This document shows positions 12,012 through 23,337 of a DNA stretch of 64,000 nt, one piece after another (position 1 is the stretch's first letter; every line of letters begins with the position of its first letter). Origin of the DNA: Eutreptiella sp. 'Long Island Sound 2002' (Eukaryota; Euglenozoa; Euglenophyceae; Eutreptiales; Eutreptiaceae); contig OZ038392.1 of NCBI GenBank assembly GCA_964036045.1, positions 31,313,087 to 31,377,086 on the forward strand, given 5' to 3'. A model generated the notes under the pieces. That model was not told where the DNA came from, did no database searches, and worked only from the letters and a program-made list of their open reading frames with translations. A program made the translations under genes and the position numbers.

Positions 12012-12250
12012 CAGCTAATACGTGTCCCCACGGGTGCTCGAGTACCAGTATTGTCACCAAATCATGACCCATCTCAATGCTGTCAGCGGGGTTTCACAGA
12101 AATTGTGAAACATTTGAAAATTTTCAAGCGCCGCTGAACTTCTTGGGGGGCCCATGTCACTTGCTGCATGGGCCTAGCAGCTGCTATGTGGGTCCCTTTG
12201 GGTGCTAGAGTACCCACATTGCCACCAAATGATGACTCCAACCCATCCCA
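12012..12250 (+). repeat. Diverged duplication of about 172 bp
   Basis: CCCACGGGTGCTCGAGTACC (about 12027) and its CACCAAATCATGACCCA continuation recur as CCCTTTGGGTGCTAGAGTAC (about 12193) and CACCAAATGATGACTCCA. The neighbouring AAGCGCCGCTGAAC and AAGTGCCACTGAAC words follow the same spacing. Confidence 0.45.
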
Positions 12251-12489
12251 AACCCATCCAAAGGTTTTTTTTTTTTGAGAAACCACTTTTCGAAGATTTG
12301 TAAGTGCCACTGAACATCCTCGAAACTGCACACACTCCCCACCTTCAAGGTTGAAATCCCCACAGTCAGGGGTCCAGAACATTTTTTTTGCCCCAAAATT
12401 GAAAAATTTCAAAACATTCAGGATTTCGGGTCAAAAAAAGGACAATTTTTCAATTCAATTTTTGCCCCTGCCACCCCTCAAAAATGGTA

Positions 12490-12685
12490 CCCAGCTATGG
12501 TTAGGGGCCAAAATCGGAAAATTCATTGGGGGATAATTTGGTCTCCCACAATGATGATTTACAAGGCGTTGAGCATCCAATTTCATACATTGGGGTATGC
12601 TACACGAATGCCCCCCAAAAGGGGGGGTATGTGGCACTCGCTCCTGCGCTTCTAACATCTAACAACCCTCTTCGAGGTGGATTTG
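12490..12685 (+). repeat. Dispersed repeat family R1, copy C
   Basis: It carries the family landmarks in order: AAAATCGGAAAATTCATTGG, GGGGATAATTTGGTCTCCCA, GGTATGCTACACGAATGCCC and CTAACAACCCTCTTCGAGGT. Uninterrupted where copy B carries its insertion. Confidence 0.6.
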
Positions 12686-14417
12686 TCTGGACCCGATCAG
12701 CAGACACAGTACCACTCTCCAACCAATTTGGGATTCCACACTCTGTACAAGGGCTGTTTGAATTTCATGGTGGCACAGGAATCCTCATTCTTCATGTGCG
12801 CCCAAAAATGAATGCAGTATCAGAATACAAATTGGTTTGGTTCTCTGAGTAGTTACCACAAACTGATGCCTGTGTGATGCACATGGAGATACACAACCGT
12901 GCACAGGGTTGGTGACCAAGGCCGAGCCAAGGTCAGGCTACTCGCAACACCAAACAGGCCACTTGCAACACCAAACACAGCAGCTACACCACCAATGCGG
13001 CACAAAAGCGTCAACATAGATACCACACCATCGGCGCTCGCGTGCACACACACACACAGCCGGGACCTACACAGCACGTCACACTGCGGCCCCGTTTGCC
13101 CCACAACCAAGAGGGCAGGTGTTTCCAGTATGTTGGTGTGGCGTTGGTGCACCTCCACACCTGCTGCTGTTGTCATGAATTTCACCACTGAGACCTGGCC
13201 CGCCCGCAGACTTGCTGAGCGCCAGGTTTCTCATGAGACAACACCAACACCGGCTCTGTCTTGGTGCTTGGCGATGTGTCTATGAGTCTACAAGCCCATG
13301 CGTGTGCTTGCTGACATGCACAACACAACACGTGTCCCTGTGTGCACTTTGCTTGCCAAGCACGACGATGAGGTACCCGATCTCGATTTGAGGTCTCGCA
13401 TAAAACCCAGGTCTCTCTTTGTCTCTGCCTACGCTCCGGCGTGGCTGGATTCTGGGGAGGTCTGATGAAGAGGGTCTCTCTGAATGTCTGCCCTGCGTGT
13501 GCGATGGGTCTCGTTTTGTATCGGCAAATTGGAGGCGGTACACTAAAGCCTGGCAGGACACAAAGCATACTTTGCGGAAAACCGTCATGTCGTGCCCGTA
13601 TAGCCGGGACTGCGGTCCCAGTTTACCACCAGACCCCGGCGAAGTCCATGATACTGTCACGTCTCAGCGTTGTTCACGCACGGGCTGTCCGTGTGGCGGT
13701 CTCCATCTGATGCTCTCTGGCGTCAATTCGGGGGCGGCTGCCTGACCGCACTGTGGTCATGGAAACAGAGGGAAAGCACGTGCGGCGCAGCGCACACAGC
13801 ACACTGCCGCCAAAGAACATTATGAAAGACCTTATGAAGGAGGGGAAGGGGGGGGGTTTGGCACAAGGCCTTGGTGGTTGGCTCTGTGGGAAGGGGGGGG
13901 GATGCCCTTGTCATGTCACAATCATGGAAGCCAGCCTCCTGTTGCATACTGCGCAGCGAGATCTCACATTGAAACGTTTCCTGACGGGTCACAGCCTGAA
14001 TTGTCGCTGGCGACAGAGTGTTCGAGAGTTGGGGTCGGTACCAGAGCGTTGGGGGCTGTCACCTGGGGCTGCACAAAATTAGAGCGCAGACGTGGACATT
14101 GCCGTCGACGGGTTGGGGTTCGGGTTGGGGATGTCAGCAACTGTTCCAAAGCGCCCCCCCAAAAAAACCAAATGTGTACAGAATTATTCGTGGGAGCATG
14201 CAAATCCGAGTTCGGTAGGCAACAACATCAACCGAGCATCAAGGGGTGAGTGTCACAGAACCGAGAAGCCCAGCGAAGACGGAGCTTGTGCTTGCACCCA
14301 CGAAACCCGAACCCAGGGCACGGCAGGGAAAGGCGAGGTTTGGCTTGCCATGGCAAGACTGCAGCCATTTTTCAACTGACCAGTGGGGCAGAGTGTATCC
14401 GGCAGGTGACACGGTGT
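12686..14417. other. Intergenic region downstream of cyclin L
   Basis: Overlapping ORFs of 100-130 codons occur on both strands at 12.85-13.75 kb, which is expected in GC-rich DNA; none shows a domain. G-runs occur at about 13846 and 13896. It presumably holds the cyclin L 3' untranslated region, since that gene reads leftward and stops at 14418. Confidence 0.35.
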
Positions 14418-16541
14418 TCAGTAGTCTGTGCGGCTCCGCTTTCGTGCAAAATCGGTGTCGGAGAGAGATCGCTTGCGAGTGATGTTGTTGACATTGTCTC
14501 GAGGGAGCTCTCGATCTCGAGGAGGCTCGCGGTCCCGATTCGGTTCTCGGGTCCGTTTCGGTTCTCGGTCCCGATCGTGATCACGCGGGGGTCCCGACTT
14601 TTTGTGGTCACTCCGGTGCTGGTGGTGGCGGTGGTGCTTATGGTCTCGCAGAGGGTCGCCAGCCTCGTTGCGGTGCGGCCCGCTGCGTGGCTCGCTCCGA
14701 TGCCCGTTACTGCGCCAACCGCTTCCCTGTGGCCACGCAACATCAAACGCTCCGTTCCTGGCTTCGCGCGCCGAATCCCGCGGGCTCTGTCGCGCGCTGT
14801 GGGGCACAGGTGGGCCTGGAAAAGTTGGTGGCCGATGGTCTTCGCTGTTGGACGGGCGGCTCTCTGGCACAGAATCTGCACTGCTGGAAGAGCCGGAGCT
14901 TGAACCTGAGCCGGAACGCGCAGATGACGGGGACTCGGACTGCCGTCGGGCCATGCGGATGACGGGTTGCGTCGAGCCCCTGTCCCGGCCTTTCTGGCCT
15001 TGGGCCTCAGGAGAACCCCTAGCGCGCTTCTGTCCGGGCGATGGGGACCGCGATGAAGATCGCCCATCCCGGGTTCGCTTTTTGCTGGGCTCTACAATCT
15101 GGCTTGGAACCCAACTCGGGGCCGCCGCCGAACCCGGGGCGGCAGCGACTGCTGCTGCTGGTGCCCTTGGCACCCACGCGGGGTCCTCGAACTCCCCTAT
15201 CACCATCGCCTCTTTCCTGGTCTTCTCCTTTGGAGATTTCCTGTTCCTTTCTCTGTCCTTCTCCCGTTCTCTCTCTCTTTCCCGAGCTCGCTCCTTTTCT
15301 CTCTGCCGCTCCTTCCTGTCCCGTTCCCTGTCCTTGTCACGCTCCCTGTCCTTGTCCTTGTCCCTCTTGTCCTTCTCCTTGTCCTTGTCCTTCTCCTTGT
15401 CCTTCTCCTTGTCCTTCTCCTTGTCCCTCTTGTCCTTCTCCTTGTCCTTCTCCTTTTCCTTGTCCCGATCCTTCACCCTATCCCGTTCCTTTTCCTTGTC
15501 TTTGTCCCTTTCTCTTTCTTTCTGCTTCTCCTTTACATCCTCTTTCTGATTCACGCTAGGCTTCTCCTTCACCTCCTCTCCTTTTCCCCTTGACTCCCTC
15601 TCTTTGTCTTTCTCAACATCCCGGCTGCCATTCTTCTCCCTCTCCCAGACAAATCTCTTCGTTCCGCCTTCTTTGCGACTGATTTCGCGGGCCAGTTCCT
15701 TCTCCTTCTCTTTCTCTTTCTCCTTGGCCTTCAGCTCCTCCTTCTTGGCAGGCCTGGGTCTGGGGGTGAGAGCGACATACTTGGCTTGAACTTCGCCCGT
15801 GTACAGACACATTATGGCCTTGCAAACTTCGATGAGGACATCCGTGCTCGTGTCAAAGAGCTCCCACCAAGGAGGGTTGCACGAAGGCATCGCCTGGCGC
15901 TGGTTGCGGAAAGACAGGTAGATACACGCAGTGGCAACAACGTTCCCAGGATAGTAGCAATGAATGCTAAGCCGCATGCTGTCCAGCATGTAAGCCCACG
16001 CGCATTTCACGATTGCTTCGTTCAGGTGCAGGGCCTTAGCAAAATACAACAGGAACTTTGGTGGGTGCTCACAGTGAAAAATGAAACCCAGTTGCGAGAG
16101 CAACGTTCGTTCACGTTCGAGTACAGTTGACAGCCTCTTTTGGTACTCACCCTCCCCTGGAGTGTATTCCAAAACGGCAGGGCTGCTGACGCCCTCCATT
16201 TTCTGCAACACAAAATGCACAACAGTAATGGCCGTGCGTACCACAACGTGCCACTCCTTATCACCTTTCGCATCCTCTAACTTGCAAGCCAACACAAGTG
16301 CCGCAGCAATCAGGTTCTTCACGTCATGATTGCGGACTGACTTCGTGCAGTAGAAACGGTGAAACATTATGGCTGCACGGACGAAGACCGTCGTTTCAAG
16401 TTGCATCGCTTGCGAGGCCTGTTGCATGCACTCCACTGCAAAACACAAGTTGTTCTTCTCATCCGCCGCGGGTACTCCGTCTTTGATGGAAGGACGGTCG
16501 GCCACCTTCTCCGGTGGCAAGTGGAACTTGACAGCGAACAT
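14418..16541 (-). CDS. CCNL: Cyclin L-like cyclin with long charged RS/KD-rich tail
   Basis: An intronless 707-codon gene. Cyclin L partners CDK11-type kinases in the nucleus and acts in transcription-coupled splicing. Residues about 35-150 form the first cyclin fold (FHRFYCTKS, then ALVLACKLEDAKGDKEWHVV) and residues about 165-260 the second (ERERTLLSQLGFIFHCEHP, CAWAYMLDSMR, ACIYLSFRNQ), matching cyclin L more closely than K or T. Residues about 270-440 are a Lys/Asp/Glu/Arg repeat; RS and SP dipeptides follow, and the tail is rich in RDRE/RD repeats, as expected of a splicing-speckle protein. I chose the ATG at 16541-16539: an in-frame TGA lies a few codons upstream on the minus strand, while an upstream TTG is unlikely. 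The stop is TGA. The lack of introns contrasts with the neighbours and could reflect retroposition or simple intron loss. Confidence 0.88.
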   Translation of the reverse strand: MFAVKFHLPPEKVADRPSIKDGVPAADEKNNLCFAVECMQQASQAMQLETTVFVRAAIMFHRFYCTKSVRNHDVKNLIAAALVLACKLEDAKGDKEWHVVVRTAITVVHFVLQKMEGVSSPAVLEYTPGEGEYQKRLSTVLERERTLLSQLGFIFHCEHPPKFLLYFAKALHLNEAIVKCAWAYMLDSMRLSIHCYYPGNVVATACIYLSFRNQRQAMPSCNPPWWELFDTSTDVLIEVCKAIMCLYTGEVQAKYVALTPRPRPAKKEELKAKEKEKEKEKELAREISRKEGGTKRFVWEREKNGSRDVEKDKERESRGKGEEVKEKPSVNQKEDVKEKQKERERDKDKEKERDRVKDRDKEKEKDKEKDKRDKEKDKEKDKEKDKDKEKDKRDKDKDRERDKDRERDRKERQREKERAREREREREKDRERNRKSPKEKTRKEAMVIGEFEDPAWVPRAPAAAVAAAPGSAAAPSWVPSQIVEPSKKRTRDGRSSSRSPSPGQKRARGSPEAQGQKGRDRGSTQPVIRMARRQSESPSSARSGSGSSSGSSSSADSVPESRPSNSEDHRPPTFPGPPVPHSARQSPRDSAREARNGAFDVAWPQGSGWRSNGHRSEPRSGPHRNEAGDPLRDHKHHRHHQHRSDHKKSGPPRDHDRDREPKRTREPNRDREPPRDRELPRDNVNNITRKRSLSDTDFARKRSRTDY

Positions 16542-16677
16542 GCTGAACAAGAATTCTCAGGTGAACTCTCAGTTCCACCGAAAAGAAGAAACCTTGCCAA
16601 ACGGAGCGTGAGATATGGTTAGGGACACACACAAAAGCACGTGAAGCAACAGACAACGACACCCCTCTGAAGATGTT

Positions 16678-17075
16678 CCACAAACTATTTGAATCTATCG
16701 GGCGTGCAAGCGGTTGACCACCATGCTGCGGACGTGCGGTACTCTGCAACCCAGAGAATTGCAACCCAGACCAACTGCTCCATAGAATGCACAACCTTGT
16801 TCAAAAATCACTCAAACAGTGTTAACTCTTTCAGCTGTCGAGCTAGCTGTCGAGTCGAGTCGGGTTGTTGATTGCGGAGAGTGCAATCTTCCACAAACGA
16901 TTTCAATCTATCGGGCGTGCAGAACGGTTGACTACCAACCCAGAGAACTGCAACCCAGACCAACTGCTCCATAGAATGTGCAACCTTGTTCAAAAATCAC
17001 TCAAGCAGTATCTACTCTTCTAGCTGTAGAGCTAGCTGTCGAGTCGAGTCGGGTTGTTGACTGCGGAGAGTGCAG
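16678..17075 (-). promoter_or_regulatory. 189-bp direct duplication upstream of cyclin L
   Basis: Two copies (about 16678-16886 and 16891-17075) share CTATCGGGCGTGCA, GCAACCCAGACCAACTGCTC, TTGTTCAAAAATCACTCAA and a GTCGAGTCGAGTCGGGTTGT block. Most landmarks are spaced 189 bp apart; the copy nearer the gene has about 24 extra bases. It begins some 140 bp before the cyclin L start codon, so it sits in the expected promoter/5' UTR region. A regulatory role is inferred from position only. Confidence 0.5.
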
Positions 17076-17885
17076 GCTCCAGGCAACGCGAAAGGGCTCC
17101 ACTGAGACCACGCAACCGGTCTTCCGTTTTTCCCTTTTTGCCCCTTTGTAGCAGCGGGTTGGCATGGGCCGGGTGAAAGCGAAGTTACAAGGGGCACCCG
17201 CTCCGACACAGGTTGCATCGTCTGGAGCTCTAAACAGGCGGACCGGAAAAATATCTCAAAGCAGTAGAAGGACACATTGCGCTTGTTTAAGTCAGTGTGC
17301 CAAAGCCATCCCAACGTATCAAGTGCCGAGCCATCAACCAGGATGTCGTGGTTGCGGTAAAATAGACAGAATTGTACAATTGTAATGCGAATACCCGAAC
17401 GATGCAGCAGGGGAGGATAACACTCCCTCTAGTGCTCGTGGGTGGTGCTCACATATAGTGAACACCTGGTTTTGGTCTGGGCATGATGCTAACGTTGTTG
17501 TTTGTTACTCACAAAGGACAGCCCAGTGAGCGGGCTTTTCGGTATCTGTCAAGAAAACACTGATTGCCCTAACATCGGGAGGATTCTAACGCGAAGGGCC
17601 CGAACACAGTTTGCCTTCGTTGTCGCGTGCTCACCTTCAGCAACACTTTATGTTCCTCGTTCACAGCTGCCTCCAACTAGACACCTCATGTTTCAGCATC
17701 CTCTGAAGCGTTCCTGTCACACCGCAGAGTGTGCCATGTGTAATTTAGTCTCATGGCGTGCGCAGGTTGAAAACAGCGGTTGCTTGCCACTGCCCAAGGA
17801 ATCCTTCTCCCACAACATCGATAAAACGGTAAAAATGGTAAACAGCAAACGGTGACTTATGATAGTATATTGGGTAAAAGGGAGG
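17076..17885. other. Gene-free stretch upstream of cyclin L
   Basis: No recognisable coding segment or RNA. Confidence 0.3.
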
Positions 17886-18400
17886 GGAGGGGGGGTATTT
17901 TCACCTCTGTGTTGGGGCTGTGTTAACACAACACAGTAGGGGGTGGGGGGGTATTTTTCACCTCCCGTGTTGGGCCCTTGTTGACACTGCCTATAGAGTT
18001 TGTGTTGTGTTGTGTTGTGGTGTGTTGTGCCTTGTCATGTTGTGTCCTGTTCGTGTTGCGTTGTGTTGTTTTGGTTGTGTTGTGTTGTAGAATCTAATGG
18101 TACACGAACAGTGGACCTGCCGTCTTTGGGTACATTGTGGCACGAGTCTAGAAATGGTGCACGATGTGTTGCACTACCCTTGCATGCCTCCGTGGCTTTG
18201 ATCCACATCACAACACGACACAACACAACGCAACACAACACAACACAACGCAACACAACACAACACAAGTCAACATCCCCGTCTTCTGGTCTTGGCAGGT
18301 GTAGGCAGGGGGGGCCGGGTATTTTTCACCTCTGTGTTGGGGCCGTGTTAACACAACACAGTAGGGGGGGGGGGTATTTTTCACCTCCGTGTTGTGTTAA
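17886..18400. repeat. Direct repeats enclosing an inverted TTGTG/CACAA microsatellite pair
   Basis: A block of about 85 bp with GGGTATTTTCACCTCTGTGT, GTGTTAACACAACACAGTAG and a G-run occurs at 17886-17970 and again at 18309-18400. Between them lie a (TTGTG)n-like tract at 18001-18090 and its complement, (CACAA)n-like, at 18205-18270, so the interior can form a long hairpin. Confidence 0.65.
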
Positions 18401-18789
18401 CACGCCCTTTGCCCATTGATTAGGCTTTTCCCTTGACTCCGCACAGCTATCAAATACACGACCCAACAATCTGTTGGCCCCGAAGTCAACCCCAATACCA
18501 AATAGCAACACTTGAGTTTGAGCTTACCCAAACCCGAGTTAATTGGAATGAAATACCCTCAGCCTAGCCCCGATACAGTCGTCGTCAAGTGCAAAGAAAA
18601 AAGAAATGATGTACCCCTCAAGCTTTGGTCCCTTTTTTTTTGAGTCTGTTGGCTTGTCTTACAATTGTGCACTTGTGCCCCATGGTTATGGGACATCCTC
18701 ACTGTTGTCGTTCGTTTGATTGAGGGGCTCAGTAGGTCGGGTGCCATCCACCAGCCATCGCAAATGCATCTTGTATTCCTCTTTTGTAA

Positions 18790-18960
18790 TATTTAGCAAA
18801 ATCGCCTATGATGGTTGCGTGACCGCATTTCCAAAGCATTGATCGCAATTTTCTCCGATGGGTTGCCAGAGTAGTACGCAACAAGGTCCTCAAAGCCAAA
18901 AAGAGGTGCGTTTTCGTTGCATTCAAGGGTGAAAAGTCGGATCCATGCCATCACCGCGAA
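18790..18960 (-). pseudogene. Coding-like fragment, unidentified
   Basis: On the minus strand one frame reads AWIRLFTLECNENAPLFGF, followed by EDLVAYYSGNPSEKIAINAL, before a stop. The next frame continues KYYKRGIQDAFAMAGGWHP. The composition looks like real protein broken by a frameshift or splice. No family recognised. Confidence 0.25.
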
Positions 18961-19645
18961 CCATCATATCCAAGCATACCTTTGTACTTTGTGATGTGCC
19001 TGCCAAGTGGACCACAGTGAGCAAATTTCTTGCGATGTGTAATCCACCTTTACATTCTCCGGCCACGTTGAATGTGCTCCTCTATTACAGGCTAGCAAGC
19101 GAGTGGCAAGTGTGCATGCCCCCGTAACCGTGGTACAGGTTTGTTCATACAACCCTTGCCCTCTTAGAGGAATGGCAAGGAGGTGAGGATGCATGCACTT
19201 CGTAGTATGCGATGCAAGCTTCGCCATGACTAAAGCTCCTATGTATGTATATTGGCATGGTGAGTGTCGGCAGAATAACGCATCACCAGGTTCCTAGGGT
19301 ACACCAATGTCCTCCTTGATCTTTCATGATTCAGTTCTTTGAAGGGTGGTAAACGTATTGTGCCATACCCAATGCAAAAGGAAGCGTGATGGGTTTTGGA
19401 GGCGTGCATGTGCTCTTCACCTTACTTTGCGCCCTTTTCGTTTAGCCCAAACAAGCCGCAACCTCCCCATCAATTGGAGATTTAGCCACCTCGCAAACAG
19501 AAAAGCCATATCAATGCTGTATGTCTTGTTCGTTGGCCTTGACAAGTTTGGGCTTTATGGATTTCGTTGCATGCACGATTCTCTCTCTGTTCGTTTGCGT
19601 GCAAATATTGTCATGCATGAGCTATTTGCTGCTGTCTTCGGGCAG

Positions 19646-19761
19646 TGACGGCCGAAGAGCTTGAACACCTTGGCCGACGCTTCGACCAAATTGCCGCCAG
19701 CAAAACCGATGACGGTGTCGTTGACAAGGAGGAGTTTTTGACGCTACTCGGTCTCGGCCAG
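19646..19761 (+). CDS. Calcineurin B-like EF-hand protein, first recognised exon (EF1)
   Basis: This opens a four-EF-hand Ca2+ sensor of the calcineurin B/CBL/CHP type, which binds Ca2+ and regulates a partner such as the calcineurin phosphatase, a kinase or an ion exchanger. The exon starts after GGGCAG (phase 1) and encodes TAEELEHLGRRFDQIA, the helix typical of calcineurin B EF1. A degenerate loop follows (SKTDDGVVDKEE: Ser and Thr replace the first two acidic ligands), so EF1 probably does not bind Ca2+ normally. It ends FLTLLGLGQ at CAG|GTCTCT in phase 0. The start-codon exon lies upstream and was not found, so any N-myristoylation site is unknown. Introns follow at 19762-20763, 20897-21745 and 21837-23824. 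Confidence 0.72.
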
Positions 19762-20763
19762 GTCTCTCATTGCTATGCGTTCAGGTGCAAAACACCATCA
19801 TCTTGATCAAACGAACGAGGAGCGTATCAGCGCTTGCTTGAAGTATACTTAGACAGCCGCCATGGGTTTAAGTAGGGAATCGCTGAGCTAGGTTCTTAAT
19901 TCCTCGTGACTATCTCAGCAGGTGCACAGGGGAGCATAACCCCACAAGAATTTAGAGCGTACCAAGACAGCTTATGACACAGCCATGGGTCTCAATTTCA
20001 TGGTGGAAAACTGCTCTGAAGTGATACGGTTTTTGGATGGAGAACTGGAATGGGGTTGGATGGGATCTCCAACAGTGAACATGAAACGGGCCATTTTTTG
20101 CGGCTTGCCATGACAGCCAAACCCACTAGCCAACAAGCGTTTAGGCCCCAAGATGCTGAAATCCTATATACCTTCTTGCATGAAAAGTTGTGGGCACAAT
20201 GCAATTCCCGATGACCAGTGCTGTAGATGTGTCCACGTAGTGGTCATGTATGAAGTGAAGTAAGGTCGTACCCAAATCCCTGATGGCGACCTTTCATGCC
20301 TAGACTTGCGGAACAGATTGGCAAACATCTTTGTGAGCGCCCCCGTCTCCGGTTGCTGCGCTTAACAGACGCTCTATGACAGTCTTGTTGTCTAGCGAAA
20401 GGCTTGGCTCTGTGGTTTTCTTTCCTTGTTGCACCCGTGCCCGCTAGAGAGAGGGAAACTGCACCAGCCGAGGCAGACAAACGGAAAAGGGAATACTTCA
20501 AAGATCTATTGGGTTTCGAACCTGATAAAGGGGTGCAGTCTAGTTTGCTCATGGGCTGCCCTCAGAAACCCATGCTGATGTTTACACCGCACGAATTCCT
20601 CTAGAAACACGCATTCCACCTGCAGATATGGCATCTGGATGCCATGTCTGCAACACCCCAATTGCAGTCCCAGAGCATTCATTCGGCACTCAATGCTCAT
20701 GCCTCTATGCCATACAACCTTGTTCCCCCCCCAGTCCCCTGCCCCAAATGTCCCCCGTTCCAG

Positions 20764-20896
20764 AGCCCGTGCTTGCTGACGGACCGCATCTACACACTGT
20801 TCGACGCGGATGGAGATGGTTGTATGACGAAGACGGAATTCCTTGGGGCCATGGAAGTGCTGCATCCCAAGGGCCTTGTGCAGGACAAGATCAAAC
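20764..20896 (+). CDS. Calcineurin B-like protein, exon with EF2
   Basis: It starts after CCGTTCCAG in phase 0 and reads SPCLLTDRIYTLF, then a canonical EF loop DADGDGCMTKTE, then FLGAMEVLHPKGLVQDKIK. The 5' splice site AAAC|GTGTGT leaves one base, which joins TG of the next exon to give Leu (KIKLAFRFWD), exactly as calcineurin B continues. This correct joining supports both splice sites. Confidence 0.8.
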
Positions 20897-21745
20897 GTGT
20901 GTCCCCTATACCCCTCGGTGCTCGTAACGTTCGTTCTTTGGCAGCCACGGGTTCAGGAGGCCCCGGCGCAATGCGTCATCATTCGTTCGCCTGCCCCCTC
21001 GTCGCGAGTGCCGGAAAGTGACCCAAGAAACGCAGCAACACACTCAACAGTCGGTTCGTGATGCATTCGTTTGCCTCTGGGGAACACGGATTGCTACGGA
21101 AACGGGAGGTCTGACAGCGTCGCCGTCCGGTATGTGGACGCCCAGGGCCCCGGAAAGTGCAAAGCACCCCCAATTTTCGCCCCAGTTTTGGTTTCTGGAT
21201 GTCTGGAGCCGCACAAACATGACCCTTTCCGGCTGCGGAATTTCTTCCGAAAAGTTCCATGCTGGCCCCTATGCCGCTTTTGGAGGGGAATTGCACCAAC
21301 AAGCTCTGCAGGTTCGACCACGACCCGGCCTTCGCCCCCCGCGCCCGGTCCCGGTCGCCGCCCCCGCGGCGGTCCCGGTCCAGTTCCCCGGACCGCAAAC
21401 GCACCCGGCACACGTGCGCTTCCCCATCCCCGAGGCGCCAACCCCCGCGCCGGCCCCCGCCCCGTGACGAGGAGATGCCTGTTGCACCGGCAGGTTCCTG
21501 TGTCTGGTGCGTTGGAAGGCGCCCTCGCGTGCACTGGCAACTGCTTTCCTTCCTGAGTACATTGGCAAGGGCCCTTCTTCCAATAACTGCTGGCACCCCC
21601 ACTGCGCCCCCCCCCCCCCCCGCTTCTGCTGTGCATTAGCAGCCGCCCTTGCTGTCCTTTGGCACCCCCACCAGATGCCCTCGTGGGCCAACTCCCGTGC
21701 AACGGAACCAGGGCGTGACACCCACGCCTTGTATCGTCTGTGCAG

Positions 21746-21836
21746 TGGCCTTCCGCTTCTGGGACGTGGATCAGGATGGGTACATCAGCGAAGCGGAGCT
21801 GTGTGAAGTGATGACCGTCCTCAACCAGAAGTACAG
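21746..21836 (+). CDS. Calcineurin B-like protein, exon with EF3
   Basis: After TGTGCAG it reads AFRFWDVDQDGYISEAELCE, with a canonical loop DVDQDGYISEAE, then VMTVLNQKY. It ends at ACAG|GTTTGC with two bases of a codon, completed as Ser by the C at 23825. The next intron is about 2 kb and holds poly-C/poly-G tracts (22350-22460, 22900, 23311) and repeat debris. Confidence 0.8.
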
Positions 21837-23337
21837 GTTTGCTACAACAGGAAGTATAAGGCTAGTCGTGCCCTCCTGCCACGCACCGCCCCTCCCAAGG
21901 CTCGGCTTTTGCCCAGACATGAGGAGCCAGCGTGTGCAAATGGCGCCCAGCATAGCAATTGAGGTTGCATGTTGTAGACGGAGAGACGACGATAGTAATG
22001 AAGAGCCCGCTTCACGTAACCTTGTGCGGTTTCCCCATGGCTCTGGGTGTAGCCATCTGGAAACGAGGGGCTTGTCTACAGCGGTTCATTGCCCTCCCCC
22101 CTCCGGGTTTTGTGTTGGGTGCCGGGTCTGCCAGGGCTTGGGACCGAGGGTCAGTGAAATGGTGCATGTGATGTGTTGGGCTGTAGTTTGGTGGTGTCGC
22201 TCCTCATCGGTCCTCAGCACGTGTATGGTGGGCCAGCGGGTGCACAGGGGGGAAGTGGGTGGCTGGATGGTGGGTGGGTCAGCTCCAGCGTACCAAGGCT
22301 CCAAACTACCCCCTTCCCCAGGGAAGTATTGGAATGGCCGTACACCAGAGGAGGGGGGGGGGAACCCCCCCCCCCTGGACCCAGAGGAGGAGGGGGGGAA
22401 CCCCCCCCCTGGACCCCCCCCCTCTAGACCCCCCTCCCCCCCTCTAGACCCCCCTCCCCCCCTCTGCAATCGAACGCAGAAAATTTGCGGAGGTGAAAAG
22501 ACCATTTTGGCGGCCTACAACCGCTGCATGGCAGTGCAGGGCGCTTCTGTGTTGATGTGCAGTGGTATGCCGTGCCCCTGTTGTCTGTTTGTGTTGGATC
22601 GGCCATGGAACGCCTTTTCCCTGTTAAAACGGCAGTGAAAACTGCCAACGTTCAGGAGATGGTTGCCCCCATCATGTATCTTCGTTTTACTGACGCTTTC
22701 AATGCGAAGCCCCAACCTCCCCATCATATCAAGTACTGCTTTTCCGTTCCTCAAGGAGAGTGTTGCCTCTTGCATTGTATTGCATACTCCCTGTCCATCC
22801 AGAGGTATGCTGGTGTGCTTTGCAGAAGAGCGATGTTTTCGCTTTCTGGGTTGGACACCCCAGGAGGATGGGGGTCCCAGCCAAAACCTCCCCCTCCCTT
22901 CAGACCCCCCTCCCCCCCTCTCCCCCCTTCTAATACTTCCCTGCCCCTCCCCCGGAACGCCAAGTATGGGCACAGTAGCAGGGTCCGCGGACGGATTGCT
23001 GATAGGTTGCCGGAGGGAGCTGGGCTGCTAGGTGGCTGGTGTAGGACGTTGTTGAAAGCGCGTTTGATCTGGGGACCCTGTGCCAGCGAGGCGTGCACAG
23101 AGGTGCTCCTCTTTTGCTGCTGGTCTGCCATCCAGGCTGTTAGAAATTCCCGAAGTTGCGCCATTTTTTGGGGGAAATGAGGGTCTTTGGCTGGGGGCCT
23201 GGCATGTACACAGCGTGCCCACATGCACTGGACTGCCCAGGCGGTGTTTGTGTAGGTGAGTCTACTTGTACCCATGTGTGACAAGCAATTGCAGAGCAGA
23301 CAGCTCTGAGCCCCCCCCCCCCCCCTTGTTCCAACAC

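Noticed and set aside
14602-15549. 315-codon plus-strand ORF opposite cyclin L
   Set aside because: It is the antisense shadow of the cyclin L charged repeat (a Leu/Ser/Phe repeat). The minus frame carries a clear cyclin fold.
20979-21721. Gly/Arg-rich ORFs of 150-207 codons on the minus strand
   Set aside because: Overlapping GC-rich intron frames between calcineurin B-like exons. No motif, and the plus-strand exons explain the locus.
22557-22700. SAMERLFPVKTAVKT as a third hAT dimerisation fragment
   Set aside because: Only a loose resemblance to the hAT signature. The flanking frame does not support it, and it sits in a repeat-rich intron.
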